DNA of 62,811 bases, taken from positions 1-62,811 of the forward strand of contig NZ_JAVIFX010000039.1 of NCBI RefSeq assembly GCF_031157255.1, written 5' to 3'. Below are positions 16,413 to 25,428 of the stretch, piece after piece. The DNA comes from Bradyrhizobium sp. LHD-71. GTDB taxonomy: Bacteria; Pseudomonadota; Alphaproteobacteria; Rhizobiales; Xanthobacteraceae. Under the pieces are notes generated by a model, which was not told the DNA's origin, made no database searches, and saw only the letters and a list, made by a program, of their open reading frames with translations. Made by a program: the position numbers and the translations under genes. How positions within the stretch are numbered: the stretch's first letter is position 1; each line of letters begins with the position of its first letter.

Positions 16413-17405
16413 TCATGCCCCGCCGATCAGGATGCCGGCCGCGAGCACCAGGCTTCCGCCCAACACGATCTGCAGCGTTGCGCGCAGAAACGGCGTTTCC
16501 ATATAGCGGTTCTGCACCCAGACGATCGCCCACAGTTCCAAAAAGACGACGACCAGAGCGATCGTCGTCGCGGTCCAGAAAGAAGGAATGAGATAGGGCA
16601 GCGCATGGCCAAGCCCGCCCAGCGCCGTCATCACTCCGGATGCGAGTCCGCGCTTGATTGGGGAGCCACGGCCCGACAACTTGCCGTCGTCGTGTACGGC
16701 CTCGGTGAAGCCCATCGAGATGCCGGCGCCGATGGAGGCCGACAGACCGACCAGGAGCGTCGTGCGTGGATCATGCGTGGCGAACGCAGTGGCGAAAATC
16801 GGCGCCAGCGTCGATACCGATCCGTCCATCAAACCGGCAAGACCCGGCTGCACCCAGGTCAGGATGAACTGCCGCCTGGCGGTTCTATTCTCTTCCTCAC
16901 GCGCGTCGGTGCCGAGATATTCATCGGCAAGGTGTTCGGCCTTGTGCTCATGACCGGATTCCGCGGCGGCCAGGTCGCCGAGCAACTTACGGGTCGCGGC
17001 ATCGGTGGCCCGCCCTGCGGCGCGCAGATAAAAGTCCCGCGCCTCCCGCTCCATATCCGCGGCTTCCTGCCGGATGCGCTCAAGCCCGAGATTCTCGATC
17101 AGCCACACCGGCGAGCGGCTCATGAAGTCGGCGACGTGCTCGCGGCGGATCGGCACGATGAAGTCGCCGAAACGACGCCGATAGAGGTCGATCAGCGCCT
17201 TGCGATGGCCGTCCTCCTCGGCCGCCATAGCCTCGAATACGGCGGCGGACGCGGCAAAATGGGGGCGCAGCTTCTCGGCATAGGCGGCGTAGATTGCGCC
17301 ATCCTCCTCTTCCGACGAGATCGCGAGTGCGAGCACCTCGCGTTCGCTCAACTCGTCGAAACGACGCCTGCGTCCGAAGTGAAAGAGCGGCCGGTAACTG
17401 AACAT
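16413..17405 (-). CDS. mbfA: MbfA, erythrin-VIT1 fused iron exporter
   Basis: 330 residues with an N-terminal ferritin-like (erythrin) di-iron domain (about 15-150; acidic motifs SSEEEDGAIYAAY and AAEEDGHRKALID) fused to a VIT1/CCC1-like membrane domain (about 165-330; RRQFILTWVQPGLAGLMDGSVSTLAPIF, then hydrophobic helices to the end). In Bradyrhizobium and Agrobacterium MbfA exports iron and protects against iron and peroxide stress. The ATG at 17405 is preferred because the alternative start at 17447 falls inside the iron-control element. The gene is monocistronic. Confidence 0.93.
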   Translation of the reverse strand: MFSYRPLFHFGRRRRFDELSEREVLALAISSEEEDGAIYAAYAEKLRPHFAASAAVFEAMAAEEDGHRKALIDLYRRRFGDFIVPIRREHVADFMSRSPVWLIENLGLERIRQEAADMEREARDFYLRAAGRATDAATRKLLGDLAAAESGHEHKAEHLADEYLGTDAREEENRTARRQFILTWVQPGLAGLMDGSVSTLAPIFATAFATHDPRTTLLVGLSASIGAGISMGFTEAVHDDGKLSGRGSPIKRGLASGVMTALGGLGHALPYLIPSFWTATTIALVVVFLELWAIVWVQNRYMETPFLRATLQIVLGGSLVLAAGILIGGA

Positions 17406-17436
17406 GACGGAAGCCTTGCGGAGGTCGGATCTCCAC

Positions 17437-17453
17437 TTTATAATCATTCTAAA
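17437..17453 (-). promoter_or_regulatory. Irr iron-control element (ICE) upstream of mbfA
   Basis: Read on the (-) strand the site is TTTAGAATGATTATAAA. It matches the ICE consensus TTTAGAA-N3-TTCTAAA at all but one base and lies 32 bases upstream of the mbfA ATG. Irr binds ICE under low iron, and mbfA is a known Irr target in related bacteria, so repression when iron is scarce is the likely meaning. Confidence 0.8.
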
Positions 17454-17907
17454 GTAGAGATGCGCAGGTTTTTTGACGCCTGCTCAATGCAGCATGCGCG
17501 GCGTGTGTCGCCGTCATCGCTGGTCGGTACATGGTCGTCCTGCTGGCGAATGTTGATCGCGAGGTCTTGGCCAGAGCGCAAGCGATCGAGGACGGCGTGA
17601 ATGAGTTGGCCTGCGGTGCTTTCCTCGAGGCCGGCAATTGCTGCGCGTGAATCGCAGAGGCGTCGGATGCATCGACAATAGCAAGCGATGCGCAGGCTTT
17701 GTTCGTCGAGTGCATTTCGTCCGCAGGAAAATCGCGCCTGCGTACGAACGAAACTGCTTCGCACATGACGGCCAGATCGTCGGGCGCGTCCGCTATCGTA
17801 CGTTACAAATTGGTAAGACAGTGCGAGAGCCGCGCCGGTTGCGCACTGAGCCTGATAGCGTTTGTGCGCGCAGGAGAATGCTCTCCTGCAGAGGAGGGGA
17901 AACGCTC
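17454..17907. other. 454-base region without a recognised gene
   Basis: Open frames exist on both strands but none has a credible start site or a sequence I recognise. A GAGGAGGGGA ribosome site for the next gene is at about 17891-17900. The region is best read as the promoter DNA of mbfA (-) and of the small membrane protein (+), perhaps with gene debris. Confidence 0.45.
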
Positions 17908-18318
17908 ATGAACATATCCGGAGCTCAAGCAGAAACGATCAAGACCTTACTGCAAGGCGCGGCGATCGGGTGTCTGCTCGTTGCGATCGGGGGGCAGTTC
18001 TGGCCCGGCTACATGCTCGACAGCAATGTGAAGGCTGCGGCCGATCAGGCGACCGAGGCGGCCAATACCACGAGTGCGGCGCTGCTATGCCAAGAGATCT
18101 ACATGAATGCGCCGGACAGCAAGGTGAAGCTCGCTGCACTTCGCGCACTCGACTCGTATCGCGTCAGCCAGGACGCCGACGTTGCGGCGGCTTCGGAGCA
18201 GGCGATCAAGCTTTTCTCGACTGCGAAGATCTCGCCTGAGCCGAGCAGCTACCGCGTGAAGTCCGCATGCGGCGATCAGCTCCACAAGAAGCCGCAGACG
18301 GCAGCATTGCTCAAGTAG
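17908..18318 (+). CDS. Small membrane-anchored hypothetical protein
   Basis: 136 residues with one N-terminal transmembrane segment (about residues 13-30, LLQGAAIGCLLVAIGGQF). A soluble periplasmic part follows, starting VKAAADQATEAANTTSAALLCQEIYM. Similar short one-helix proteins are widespread in rhizobial genomes without known function. A strong GAGGAGGGGA precedes the ATG at 17908 by 7 bases. A clear terminator hairpin follows the stop. Confidence 0.75.
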   Translation: MNISGAQAETIKTLLQGAAIGCLLVAIGGQFWPGYMLDSNVKAAADQATEAANTTSAALLCQEIYMNAPDSKVKLAALRALDSYRVSQDADVAAASEQAIKLFSTAKISPEPSSYRVKSACGDQLHKKPQTAALLK

Positions 18319-18334
18319 CTGTCGCCGTGAGGTC

Positions 18335-18363
18335 AAGCCCTGCGCTTCATCGGCGCAGGGCTT
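18335..18363 (+). terminator. Rho-independent-type terminator hairpin
   Basis: AAGCCCTGCGC at 18335-18345 pairs perfectly with GCGCAGGGCTT at 18353-18363 around a 7-base loop, 17 bases after the stop of the small membrane protein, followed by TGTATT. The 11-bp GC-rich stem fits a terminator, although the T-run is weak. Confidence 0.75.
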
Positions 18364-18423
18364 TGTATTGCAGCAAAGCGCCACGATGGGGGCGGTACGC
18401 CCCGGTCAAGGAAATGGGGAGCC

Positions 18424-18612
18424 ATGTCGCCTCTGAAGTGCTCGCGGTGCAAAGGCACTACGTTCTTTCGCACGCCAATCTCCGATCCGAAGACCACGCT
18501 GACTGCCCTTCTTTATACCTGCAAAAGTTGCGACCATCGTGAATGGGTGATGCCACGCGAGCAGAATGACCCGTCGCCCGCAAAGCCTGGACGGACAGGC
18601 TCGCGCGACTGA
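18424..18612 (+). CDS. Small zinc-ribbon protein
   Basis: 62 residues with two CxxC knuckles, CSRC at residues 6-9 and CKSC at 33-36, separated by 23 residues: a rubredoxin/TFIIS-like zinc ribbon. The C-terminal tail is Pro/Arg-rich and probably disordered. There is no partner gene. The role (nucleic-acid binding or redox) is unknown. It starts 106 bases after the previous gene and beyond its terminator. Confidence 0.7.
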   Translation: MSPLKCSRCKGTTFFRTPISDPKTTLTALLYTCKSCDHREWVMPREQNDPSPAKPGRTGSRD

Positions 18613-18722
18613 ATCGCGCGGGGCGCGCTTTCGTCCGTTCCATGAACCATCCGATTGCCGCGATCGGAGTATACGCCTGATTGTTTGTGGAGTAGCAGGA
18701 GCGGTCGTTACGATTCACCGAC

Positions 18723-20504
18723 ATGCTCATGAAATCAGGTAACTGGCTCCGGCTCGTCCTCCCCACGTTCGAAGTTCCACAGTCGTTGCGTACGCTGGTC
18801 CGTGCGCGGGAAACGGGCTTTGTCGTGCTGTCGGCGCTGATCGGCGGGCTGGCCGGCGTGGTCGTTGCGTTAATGAGCCTCGGCGTGATGCTGATGCACC
18901 GGGTCCTGTTCGGCATTGCGCCAGGCGAACATCTGTCCGCGTTGAGTGGATTGAAACCCCGTTTCGCTCTCCTTGTTCCGACGGTCGGCGGGTTGGCGTT
19001 CGGGCTTGCGTTGGTGCTGCTGTTGCGCTGGCGGCCAAGCCGGGAAATCGACCCGATCGAGGCCAACGCCCTTCATGGCGGGCGGATGTCGCTGCGCGGC
19101 AGCATCATCGTGGCGTTACAGACAGTCTGGTCGAGCGGCGTCGGCGCGTCGGTAGGCCTTGAGGCCGGCTACACGCAGATGTCGAGCGGGCTTGCTTCCT
19201 GGATCGGCCGGGCTTTCCGGCTGCGTCGTCGCGACTTGCGCGTCCTCGTCGGCTGCGGCGCGGCCGGCGCAATTGCGGGCGCATTCGGCGCGCCGCTCGC
19301 CGGCGCGTTCTACGCCTTCGAGCTCGTGATCGCGAGCTACTCAGTCGCGAGTCTCGCGCCTGTCGGAATCGCGGCCGTGGTCGGATACACCGTGTCAAGC
19401 ATCTTCTACGAGCCTTCGCTCGGTCTTGGCACGCCCTACACGTCGCTCGTGCGCGGATATGACCTTGCCATCGCTGCCGTCCTTGGCCTGGTTGCCGCCG
19501 CCGTCGGCATCCTGCTGATGCGCGGCGTGGCCGCGTGTGAAGCGATGATGAGCTGGATGCGTGTTCGTCCCGAACTGCGGCCCGCACTTGGCGGACTCGC
19601 GGTCGGCACGATGGCCATCCTGACGCCGCAGGTCATGTCGTCGGGCCACGGTGCGATCCATCTTTCGGCGGTGATGGCCAGCCCCTTGTCGACCCTCGCA
19701 CTGCTGTTCGTGCTGAAATCGTTGGCGTCGATCGTCTCATTGGGGTCGGGCTTTCGTGGCGGCCTGTTCTTTGCCTCATTGATGCTCGGCGCTCTGGGCG
19801 GCAAGCTCTTCGCGGAAACGACGATGGCGGTGTGGCCCGCAGCCGCGCTCGATCCGCACGTCTACATGATCATCGGCATGGGGGCGGTGTCCGCATCGGT
19901 GATCGGCGGACCGCTGACCATGACATTCATCGCTCTGGAAACCACCGGCGACTTCTGGCTAACGGCCGCGGTTCTGGTCGCGATCATCATGTCGGCACAG
20001 GTAACGCGCGAAACGTTCGGGTACTCGTTTGCGACCTGGCGTTTTCATCTGCGTGGCGAGACCATCCGCAGCGCAGCCGATATCGGCTGGATTCGCGAGC
20101 TTACCGTGCGCCGCATGATGAGAACGGACGTGCGCACAGTTCCGGCGCACACGACCGTGGCGCGGTTCCGGCTTGTCTGCCCGCTCGGCTCGACGACGCA
20201 TGTGATAGCCGTCGACGAAGACAAGCGCTACGCCGGCATCGTCTTGGTTGCCGAAGCACATGCGACGGATCTCGACGATACCATTCCGGTGCGCGACATC
20301 CTGCATTTTCAAGAGGTCTGGCTGCTGCCGAGCATGTCGGTGAAGGAAACAGCTACGCTGTTCGACAAGGCTGAAGCGGAAGCGTTGGCCGTCGTCGACT
20401 CGCCTGAAAGTCGGGACGTGATCGGACTCCTGACCGAAGCCTACGCCTTACGCCGTTATTCGGAAGAGCTGGAGCAGCGCCGGCGGGAACTGGTTGGAGA
20501 ATAG
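18723..20504 (+). CDS. CLC-type chloride channel/transporter with CBS pair
   Basis: A 593-residue membrane protein with about ten hydrophobic segments up to residue 430. The CLC pore motifs are visible as SSGVGASVGLEAGYTQ (the GxSxGxE loop) and LGSGFRGGLFF (the GxFxP loop). A cytoplasmic pair of CBS domains follows (about 455-580; VRRMMRTDVRTVPAHTTVARF and IPVRDILHFQEVWLLPSMSVKET). The final helix is charged. CLC proteins pass or exchange chloride with protons, and CBS domains sense adenine nucleotides. The ATG at 18723 or at 18729 could be the start. Monocistronic; a stem follows at 20511. Confidence 0.9.
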   Translation: MLMKSGNWLRLVLPTFEVPQSLRTLVRARETGFVVLSALIGGLAGVVVALMSLGVMLMHRVLFGIAPGEHLSALSGLKPRFALLVPTVGGLAFGLALVLLLRWRPSREIDPIEANALHGGRMSLRGSIIVALQTVWSSGVGASVGLEAGYTQMSSGLASWIGRAFRLRRRDLRVLVGCGAAGAIAGAFGAPLAGAFYAFELVIASYSVASLAPVGIAAVVGYTVSSIFYEPSLGLGTPYTSLVRGYDLAIAAVLGLVAAAVGILLMRGVAACEAMMSWMRVRPELRPALGGLAVGTMAILTPQVMSSGHGAIHLSAVMASPLSTLALLFVLKSLASIVSLGSGFRGGLFFASLMLGALGGKLFAETTMAVWPAAALDPHVYMIIGMGAVSASVIGGPLTMTFIALETTGDFWLTAAVLVAIIMSAQVTRETFGYSFATWRFHLRGETIRSAADIGWIRELTVRRMMRTDVRTVPAHTTVARFRLVCPLGSTTHVIAVDEDKRYAGIVLVAEAHATDLDDTIPVRDILHFQEVWLLPSMSVKETATLFDKAEAEALAVVDSPESRDVIGLLTEAYALRRYSEELEQRRRELVGE

Positions 20505-20510
20505 GAACGG

Positions 20511-20556
20511 CACGGCGTGACGCTTCGTTGCGGCAACCAATAGGTTTCACGCCGTG
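20511..20556. terminator. Inverted repeat between convergent genes
   Basis: CACGGCGTGA at 20511-20520 is perfectly complementary to TCACGCCGTG at 20547-20556. The 26-base loop contains a smaller GTTG/CAAC stem. It spans the 3' ends of the CLC and BTAD-hydrolase genes and could stop transcription in both directions. Confidence 0.5.
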
Positions 20557-22097
20557 AGACTGTCGACAAACTGCTTGATGCTGGCCAGCACTGGTTGTTG
20601 ATCACCGGCAAAGGCCCAATGATCGGCACCGTCCAGCTCGATAAATCGCGCTTGAGCGATGTGATTGGCAAGATGCCGGCCGGCGCCGACGCGTACGGCG
20701 CGATCGTCGCGACGATGAAGCACTAGGGTTGGAGCCGAAATTCGTCGGAGAAGATGCCGCACATCGGTGTCGCGCAGTGCCTCGAGCACGCCCTTGATGG
20801 CTCCCGGGCTGGAAGCCGCGCGGAGCAAGCCTGCCCACCAGGCTCTCGCCTGCGCATCGCCAGAAAGACTCGGCGCAAACGTCTCGATGCCGGCAGGGCC
20901 GCCCCACTCCGTGACCAGTTGCTGCAGCCATATGTCATACTGGCCGGCATGCAACGCGTGCGGATAGTCGGGCGTCGCGCTTCCCTTCGCCAATGATGCG
21001 AACAGGATGAGGCCGGCGACGCGGCCCGGCTGATCGGCTGCGAGCTTGATGCAGGCCGGTCCGCCCTCGGACGCGCCGAACAGGATCACTCGCCGGCTGC
21101 CTGCGGCATCGAGGACGGTGCCGATGTCCTGTGCGGTTGCCTCCACATCGGGATGCGATCCGACCCGGTCAGAAAGGCCAATGCCCCGCCGGTCGAGTAA
21201 AATGAGTCGACCCATCCCGGCGAGGGAGGACAGGAAGGAGCGGCACCGGGGTTCCTCCCACGCGCGTTCGACATGTGAGACGAAGCCAGGCAGCGCCAGA
21301 ATATCGATCTGTCCGGCGCCATAAGTCTGGAACGCGAGATGGATGCCGCCACCGCTGGCGTACCGCGTCGGCGGCGGATCCGTGGTTGGCAACTTTGCGT
21401 CGGCGTTCAGCAGCGCGCGGGTTTCGGCTTCGGGGGCTACGCCGAGCTCGTCGCGAAGGCGCTGCGTTAGAGCCTCGAAGTGACGCTCGGCAGAAGCTCG
21501 ATCGCCGGCAAGGGTGAGATTGCGGACGAGGTGTTGACCGTACACTTCGCTCAGCGGATCAAGCTCAACGAGACGAAGCGCATGCGCGGCGGCGGTCGTG
21601 TAGTCACCCATCGCATTCTTGTCGTGCACCACGCGTTCGAGCGCCTGGATCGCTCGGCCGCGCAAGGCCTCGCGTCGAAAGAATGCCCACTCGTCAAACT
21701 GCGGCGCGTCACCGGGCGAAAAGCCCGCAAGGAAGTCGCCCAGATAGAGTCGGCAGGCCTGCTCGAACTCGCCGCGGTCGCATGCCTGCTCGAACAGCCG
21801 GGAATCGAGCTCCAGCGCGATCGCCTGCGACCAGCGAACGGTCGACCGGTCGATTGCAAGCGCGTCGTCACCGAGCGCAGGTTGAAGCCGATGCAGCAGG
21901 CGTCTTAGCCGCGCTCGCACGATCTCTTCGGGGCTCTCCTGCCAGAACATGGTCGCGAGAACATCACGCCCGACGGAGCCGTTTGCTTCGGCCAGGTAAA
22001 CCAGCAGGGCAAGACCTTTGCGCAAGGCCAGCGGGCGCAGCTGGTCGTCCCGACGTATCTCCGGAAATCCAAGCGTCCGCACACTGAACCGAGTCAT
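20547..22097 (-). CDS. SARP/BTAD transcriptional regulator fused to alpha/beta hydrolase
   Basis: 516 residues. The N-terminal OmpR-like winged helix (about 1-95: FSVRTLGFPEIRR, LALRKGLALLVYLA, RARLRRLLHRLQ) is followed by a bacterial transcriptional activation domain (about 100-240, TPR-like helices, ERHFEALTQRLRDELGVAPEAET). From about 265 an alpha/beta hydrolase fold begins, with nucleophile Ser in LFGASEGG and a late GADHW His. SARP regulators commonly activate natural-product genes. The hydrolase half may sense or process a ligand. The ATG at 22097 starts the recognisable winged helix. It is divergent from the reductase-hotdog-methyltransferase-haloperoxidase operon, its probable target. 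Confidence 0.88.
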   Translation of the reverse strand: MTRFSVRTLGFPEIRRDDQLRPLALRKGLALLVYLAEANGSVGRDVLATMFWQESPEEIVRARLRRLLHRLQPALGDDALAIDRSTVRWSQAIALELDSRLFEQACDRGEFEQACRLYLGDFLAGFSPGDAPQFDEWAFFRREALRGRAIQALERVVHDKNAMGDYTTAAAHALRLVELDPLSEVYGQHLVRNLTLAGDRASAERHFEALTQRLRDELGVAPEAETRALLNADAKLPTTDPPPTRYASGGGIHLAFQTYGAGQIDILALPGFVSHVERAWEEPRCRSFLSSLAGMGRLILLDRRGIGLSDRVGSHPDVEATAQDIGTVLDAAGSRRVILFGASEGGPACIKLAADQPGRVAGLILFASLAKGSATPDYPHALHAGQYDIWLQQLVTEWGGPAGIETFAPSLSGDAQARAWWAGLLRAASSPGAIKGVLEALRDTDVRHLLRRISAPTLVLHRRDDRAVRVGAGRHLANHIAQARFIELDGADHWAFAGDQQPVLASIKQFVDSLTA

Positions 22098-22165
22098 CGT
22101 TAGCGACCAGCAATGAAGGCGTCCGGGGACGCTCAGGGGACGGGGCGACGATATCACTCCTGACA

Positions 22166-22175
22166 GACGATCGTC
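22166..22175. promoter_or_regulatory. 10-bp palindrome in divergent promoter region
   Basis: GACGATCGTC is perfectly self-complementary and lies between the BTAD-hydrolase regulator (-) and the reductase operon (+). It is short, so chance is possible. Proposed only as a candidate site. Confidence 0.25.
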
Positions 22176-22279
22176 GCTGGAATCAGCGGCAACGGATTAG
22201 GCCCGCGCGCTCCGACTGTCCAGATCGCGCGTGCCTTGCGCGGAAATTGTCGTCGCATGAACAGATTGCGGAGGGTGAT

Positions 22280-23257
22280 GTGCGTGCCGTTCATTGCAAT
22301 GCTTTCGAGGGCATCAAGGCTCTCACTCTAACCGAAGCTGCCGAACCGCAGCCGGCGGCGAACGAGGTTCTGATCGACGTCCACGCCGCGTCTGTAAGTT
22401 ACATGGATTATTTGATGACCTGCGGCGGGTATCAGATGCGGCCGGCACTCCCTTATGTGCCGGGAACGGACGCCGCCGGCATTGTTGTTGCGTGCGGCGA
22501 ACGGGTCAGTCGCTTTCGTCCCGGTGACCGGGTCTGCTGCGGAAACTGGTTCGGCGGCTTTGCGGAACGCATGGTCGCCCAGGAGTCGAGCACCGCATTC
22601 CTTCCAGAAAACGTGGACTTCATTGTCGGATCGACCATCCTGCACGCTTATCTCACCGCTTGGTACGCTCTCGTCGCGCGCGCGCAGCTCAAGGCTGACG
22701 AGACCGTTCTCGTCACGGGTGCCGCCGGCGGCGTCGGCCTGGCTTGCGTAGAGCTCGCAAATCTGCTCGGCGCACGCGTTATTGCAGTGGTCGGCAGCAC
22801 CGCAAAGGCGGCTGTTGTCCGCGAGCATGGGGCGCGAGAGGTCATCGATCATTCGCGAGAAGATGTACGTCAACGTGTGAAAGCCCTCACGGACGGCGAA
22901 GGTGTCGACGTCTGCGTCGAGAACATTGGCGGTGCGCTCTTCACCACTCTGGCCCGGCTCATGCGTTGGAATGGCCGGCTGATGCCGATCGGATTCACCA
23001 GCGGCGAGATCCCGTCCCTGCCGATGAATCTCCCTCTGCTCAAGAACTATTCGATTGTGGGCGTCTTTGTCGGTCCCTGGAAAGAACGTTTTCCAGACGA
23101 TGCGAGACGAGCAGTCGACACCGTCATGAAATGGGTCGGCGAAGGCAAATTGCGCCCGCACGTTGACCGCGTGCTACCGCTTGAGCGCGCCGCCGAAGCA
23201 ATGGGTGCTGTCGCCGATCGGAGCGCTCAGGGACGGACTGTGCTGCGGGTCAGGTGA
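22280..23257 (+). CDS. Zinc-independent NADPH:quinone oxidoreductase-type MDR enzyme
   Basis: A 325-residue medium-chain reductase. The N-terminal GroES-like half holds VPGTDAAGIVVACGERVSRFRPGDRV; the Rossmann site is VLVTGAAGGVGLACVELANLLGARVIAV; the C-terminal VDRVLPLERAAEAMGAV is typical of the quinone reductase branch. It has no catalytic-zinc Cys-His set. GTG at 22280 is chosen because GGAGG precedes it by 5 bases; a TTG at 22247 has no ribosome site. It is the first gene of a four-gene (+) operon ending with a haloperoxidase. It may reduce an enone or quinone intermediate (inference). Confidence 0.9.
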   Translation: MRAVHCNAFEGIKALTLTEAAEPQPAANEVLIDVHAASVSYMDYLMTCGGYQMRPALPYVPGTDAAGIVVACGERVSRFRPGDRVCCGNWFGGFAERMVAQESSTAFLPENVDFIVGSTILHAYLTAWYALVARAQLKADETVLVTGAAGGVGLACVELANLLGARVIAVVGSTAKAAVVREHGAREVIDHSREDVRQRVKALTDGEGVDVCVENIGGALFTTLARLMRWNGRLMPIGFTSGEIPSLPMNLPLLKNYSIVGVFVGPWKERFPDDARRAVDTVMKWVGEGKLRPHVDRVLPLERAAEAMGAVADRSAQGRTVLRVR

Positions 23258-23326
23258 ACCATCAGCGCAAGCAGGGACAGAACGATCGAACGCCGACCGT
23301 CGGCGTCGTTTTCCGCGGAGTTGCCG

Positions 23327-24310
23327 ATGAAGTCTATCGTGATCGAGAAACGTTTCTGTGGTCCGCCCAACTCGGCCAATGGCGGCTATGTTTGCGGACT
23401 TCTCGCGGCCCATATTGCTGGAAGCGCGGAAGTCACTCTTCTGGCGCCACCACCGCTCGACCGTCGACTTGATATCGTGACGCTTGAAGGCGGTGTGGAA
23501 CTCAGGAAAAACGCGACGACACTGGCGACAGGCCGCAGAGCCGAGGTCGACATTCCTGAAATTCCCATCGTCGACTTCGCTGAAGCGCAAGAAGCGGTTC
23601 ACCGCACGCCATATGATGCTAGCCGTCATCCTTTGCCGAGATGCTTTGTGTGCGGGCCAGAGCGTGTGGACGGCGATGGTCTCCACATTATTCCTGTTCC
23701 TTTGTCGGCACGCACCAACTCCAAAGTCGGATCGTTCGTAGCACCGTGGGTTCCTCACGCAAATCTCGCAGGCGAGGGTGGTGCCATCGCCAGCGAGTTT
23801 GTCTGGGCCGCATTGGACTGCCCGACCGGATTTGCTGGCGTCGGCGCGCGGCATCTGGGAATGACCGGCGCGGAAACAATGCTCCTCGGACGGATGAGGG
23901 CGCGCATTGAAAGACGTCCCCGTCCAGATGACCGATGTATCATTGTCGCTTGGCCGATAGGTCGAGACGGCCGCAAGCTGTTTGCAAGCAGCGCCTTGCT
24001 GAGCGCGGCTGGCGAGCCCCTGGCGGTCGCCCAGGCAACCTGGATCCTCGTAGACCGACGGGGTCAACTAGGTGACGGGGCAGGTTGTCTCGGACCGACA
24101 CCATCACGGCCGCTGGGAGATTCGCGGCTTCATCGACGCCTGCAACCGTTCCGCCCATTTCGGGCCTGTGGGACGCGATCGCGCCAGGCGCACGATCCGC
24201 ATGACGCAGCTTCCCTGATTTTTCGAACGCGTGAGTTCGGGGCGACGGTGCCACCCGGACGGCTGAACGTGCGATCACCACAACGCTGCCACTTCATCAA
24301 CCGGAGATAG
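23327..24310 (+). CDS. Hotdog/thioesterase-like protein with odd C-terminal extension
   Basis: 327 residues. The first 245 or so look like a double-hotdog acyl-CoA thioesterase relative: IEKRFCGPPNSANGGYVCGLLA at the start, PRCFVCGPERVDGDGLHIIP with its two Cys near residue 105, then VWAALDCPTGFAG. From about residue 246 the sequence becomes Arg/Pro-rich and unlike a hotdog tail. A GGGG run at 24060-24063 lies where a one-base change would close the frame at GTCAACTAG, so a frameshift or altered 3' end is possible. GGAG precedes the ATG by 7 bases. Its stop is 3 bases before the methyltransferase start. Confidence 0.68.
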   Translation: MKSIVIEKRFCGPPNSANGGYVCGLLAAHIAGSAEVTLLAPPPLDRRLDIVTLEGGVELRKNATTLATGRRAEVDIPEIPIVDFAEAQEAVHRTPYDASRHPLPRCFVCGPERVDGDGLHIIPVPLSARTNSKVGSFVAPWVPHANLAGEGGAIASEFVWAALDCPTGFAGVGARHLGMTGAETMLLGRMRARIERRPRPDDRCIIVAWPIGRDGRKLFASSALLSAAGEPLAVAQATWILVDRRGQLGDGAGCLGPTPSRPLGDSRLHRRLQPFRPFRACGTRSRQAHDPHDAASLIFRTREFGATVPPGRLNVRSPQRCHFINRR

Positions 24311-24313
24311 ACG

Positions 24314-25393
24314 ATGCAAGGCCAAAATGTTCAGAGCGCGCTGGACGAAAACAAGCTCAATGACTTCGTGGGCCAGATGCTGGCAGATCTCGGCGGCGCA
24401 TCCAGTGTTGCCATGGTCCGCACCGGCGATGCGCTTGGCCTTTACAAGACGCTCCATGCCCAGGGCCCCATGACATGTGCACAGCTTGCCAAAGTCTCGA
24501 ATGTGCATGAGCGATACCTGCGCGAGTGGCTGTCGCATCAGGCGGCATCCAACTATCTGGCATATGACGCCAAGACCGCCAAGTTTGCCCTTCCGCCGGA
24601 ACAGGCGCTGGTGTTCGCTAACGAAGACAGTCCGGTCTACATGATGGGCGGCTTCGACGTCGCGGCGGCCATGCTGGAGAACCAGCCAAAGGTCCAGGAG
24701 GCCTTCAGGTCGGGTGCCGGCGTCGCCTGGGGCGAGCAGGGCGGTTGCATGTTCTGCGCCGTGGCCCGGTTCTTCAGGCCAAGCTATCAGAATCACCTCG
24801 TGCGCGACTGGCTTCCTGCGCTCGGCGGCGCGGTCGAGAAGCTTCGCCGTGGCGCGAAGGTGGCCGACGTCGGCTGCGGGCATGGCTGGTCGACGGTTCT
24901 GATGGCCAAAGCATTCCCGAGGTCGCAATTTATTGGCTACGACTTTCACACCGGCTCGATCGCGCAGGCCAGAGCACATGCCGAGACACACGGTGTATCT
25001 GCGAACGTTCGCTTCGAGGTGGGATTGGCCAAGGATTACTCCGGCACCGACTTCGACCTCGTCACCTGTTTCGATTGTCTGCACGATATGGGCGATCCCG
25101 CGGGCGCGGCTGCGCACATTCGCCGATCCCTCAAGCCGGATGGTACCTGGATGATTGTCGAGCCGATGGCGGGCGACAGCCTCGAGCACAACCTCAATCC
25201 GGTCGGGCGTCTCTATTACGCGGCCTCAACGATGATCTGTCTGCCGACGTCGTTATCGCAGGAGGTCGGTACCGGTCTCGGTGCTCAGGCCGGCGAGGCG
25301 AGGCTGCGGGAGATCATCCTCGCCGGTGGCTTCCGCGAGGTGCGGCGTGCCGCAGCGACGCCGTTCAACATGGTTCTGGAAGCCCGTTCCTAA
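24314..25393 (+). CDS. SAM-dependent methyltransferase with winged-helix N-terminus
   Basis: 359 residues. A helical N-terminal domain (about 1-95: DFVGQMLADLGGASSVAMV, TCAQLAKVSNVHERYLREWL) resembles the dimerisation/winged-helix part of O-methyltransferases. The Rossmann-like catalytic domain starts with motif I VADVGCGHGWST near residue 184, then FIGYDFHTGSI, FDLVTCFDCLHDMGDP and LKPDGTWMIVEPM. It is tightly coupled to the hotdog gene (3-base gap, GGAG site) and followed after 35 bases by the haloperoxidase. Its substrate is unknown. Confidence 0.87.
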   Translation: MQGQNVQSALDENKLNDFVGQMLADLGGASSVAMVRTGDALGLYKTLHAQGPMTCAQLAKVSNVHERYLREWLSHQAASNYLAYDAKTAKFALPPEQALVFANEDSPVYMMGGFDVAAAMLENQPKVQEAFRSGAGVAWGEQGGCMFCAVARFFRPSYQNHLVRDWLPALGGAVEKLRRGAKVADVGCGHGWSTVLMAKAFPRSQFIGYDFHTGSIAQARAHAETHGVSANVRFEVGLAKDYSGTDFDLVTCFDCLHDMGDPAGAAAHIRRSLKPDGTWMIVEPMAGDSLEHNLNPVGRLYYAASTMICLPTSLSQEVGTGLGAQAGEARLREIILAGGFREVRRAAATPFNMVLEARS

Positions 25394-25428
25394 ACGCATA
25401 CTCACCGCTCCAGCTTGCAAGAGGAATC

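Noticed and set aside
24745-25428. Upstream extension of the haloperoxidase frame into the methyltransferase gene
   Set aside because: The extension is out of frame with the methyltransferase and lacks domain features. The signal peptide and ribosome site set the start at 25429.
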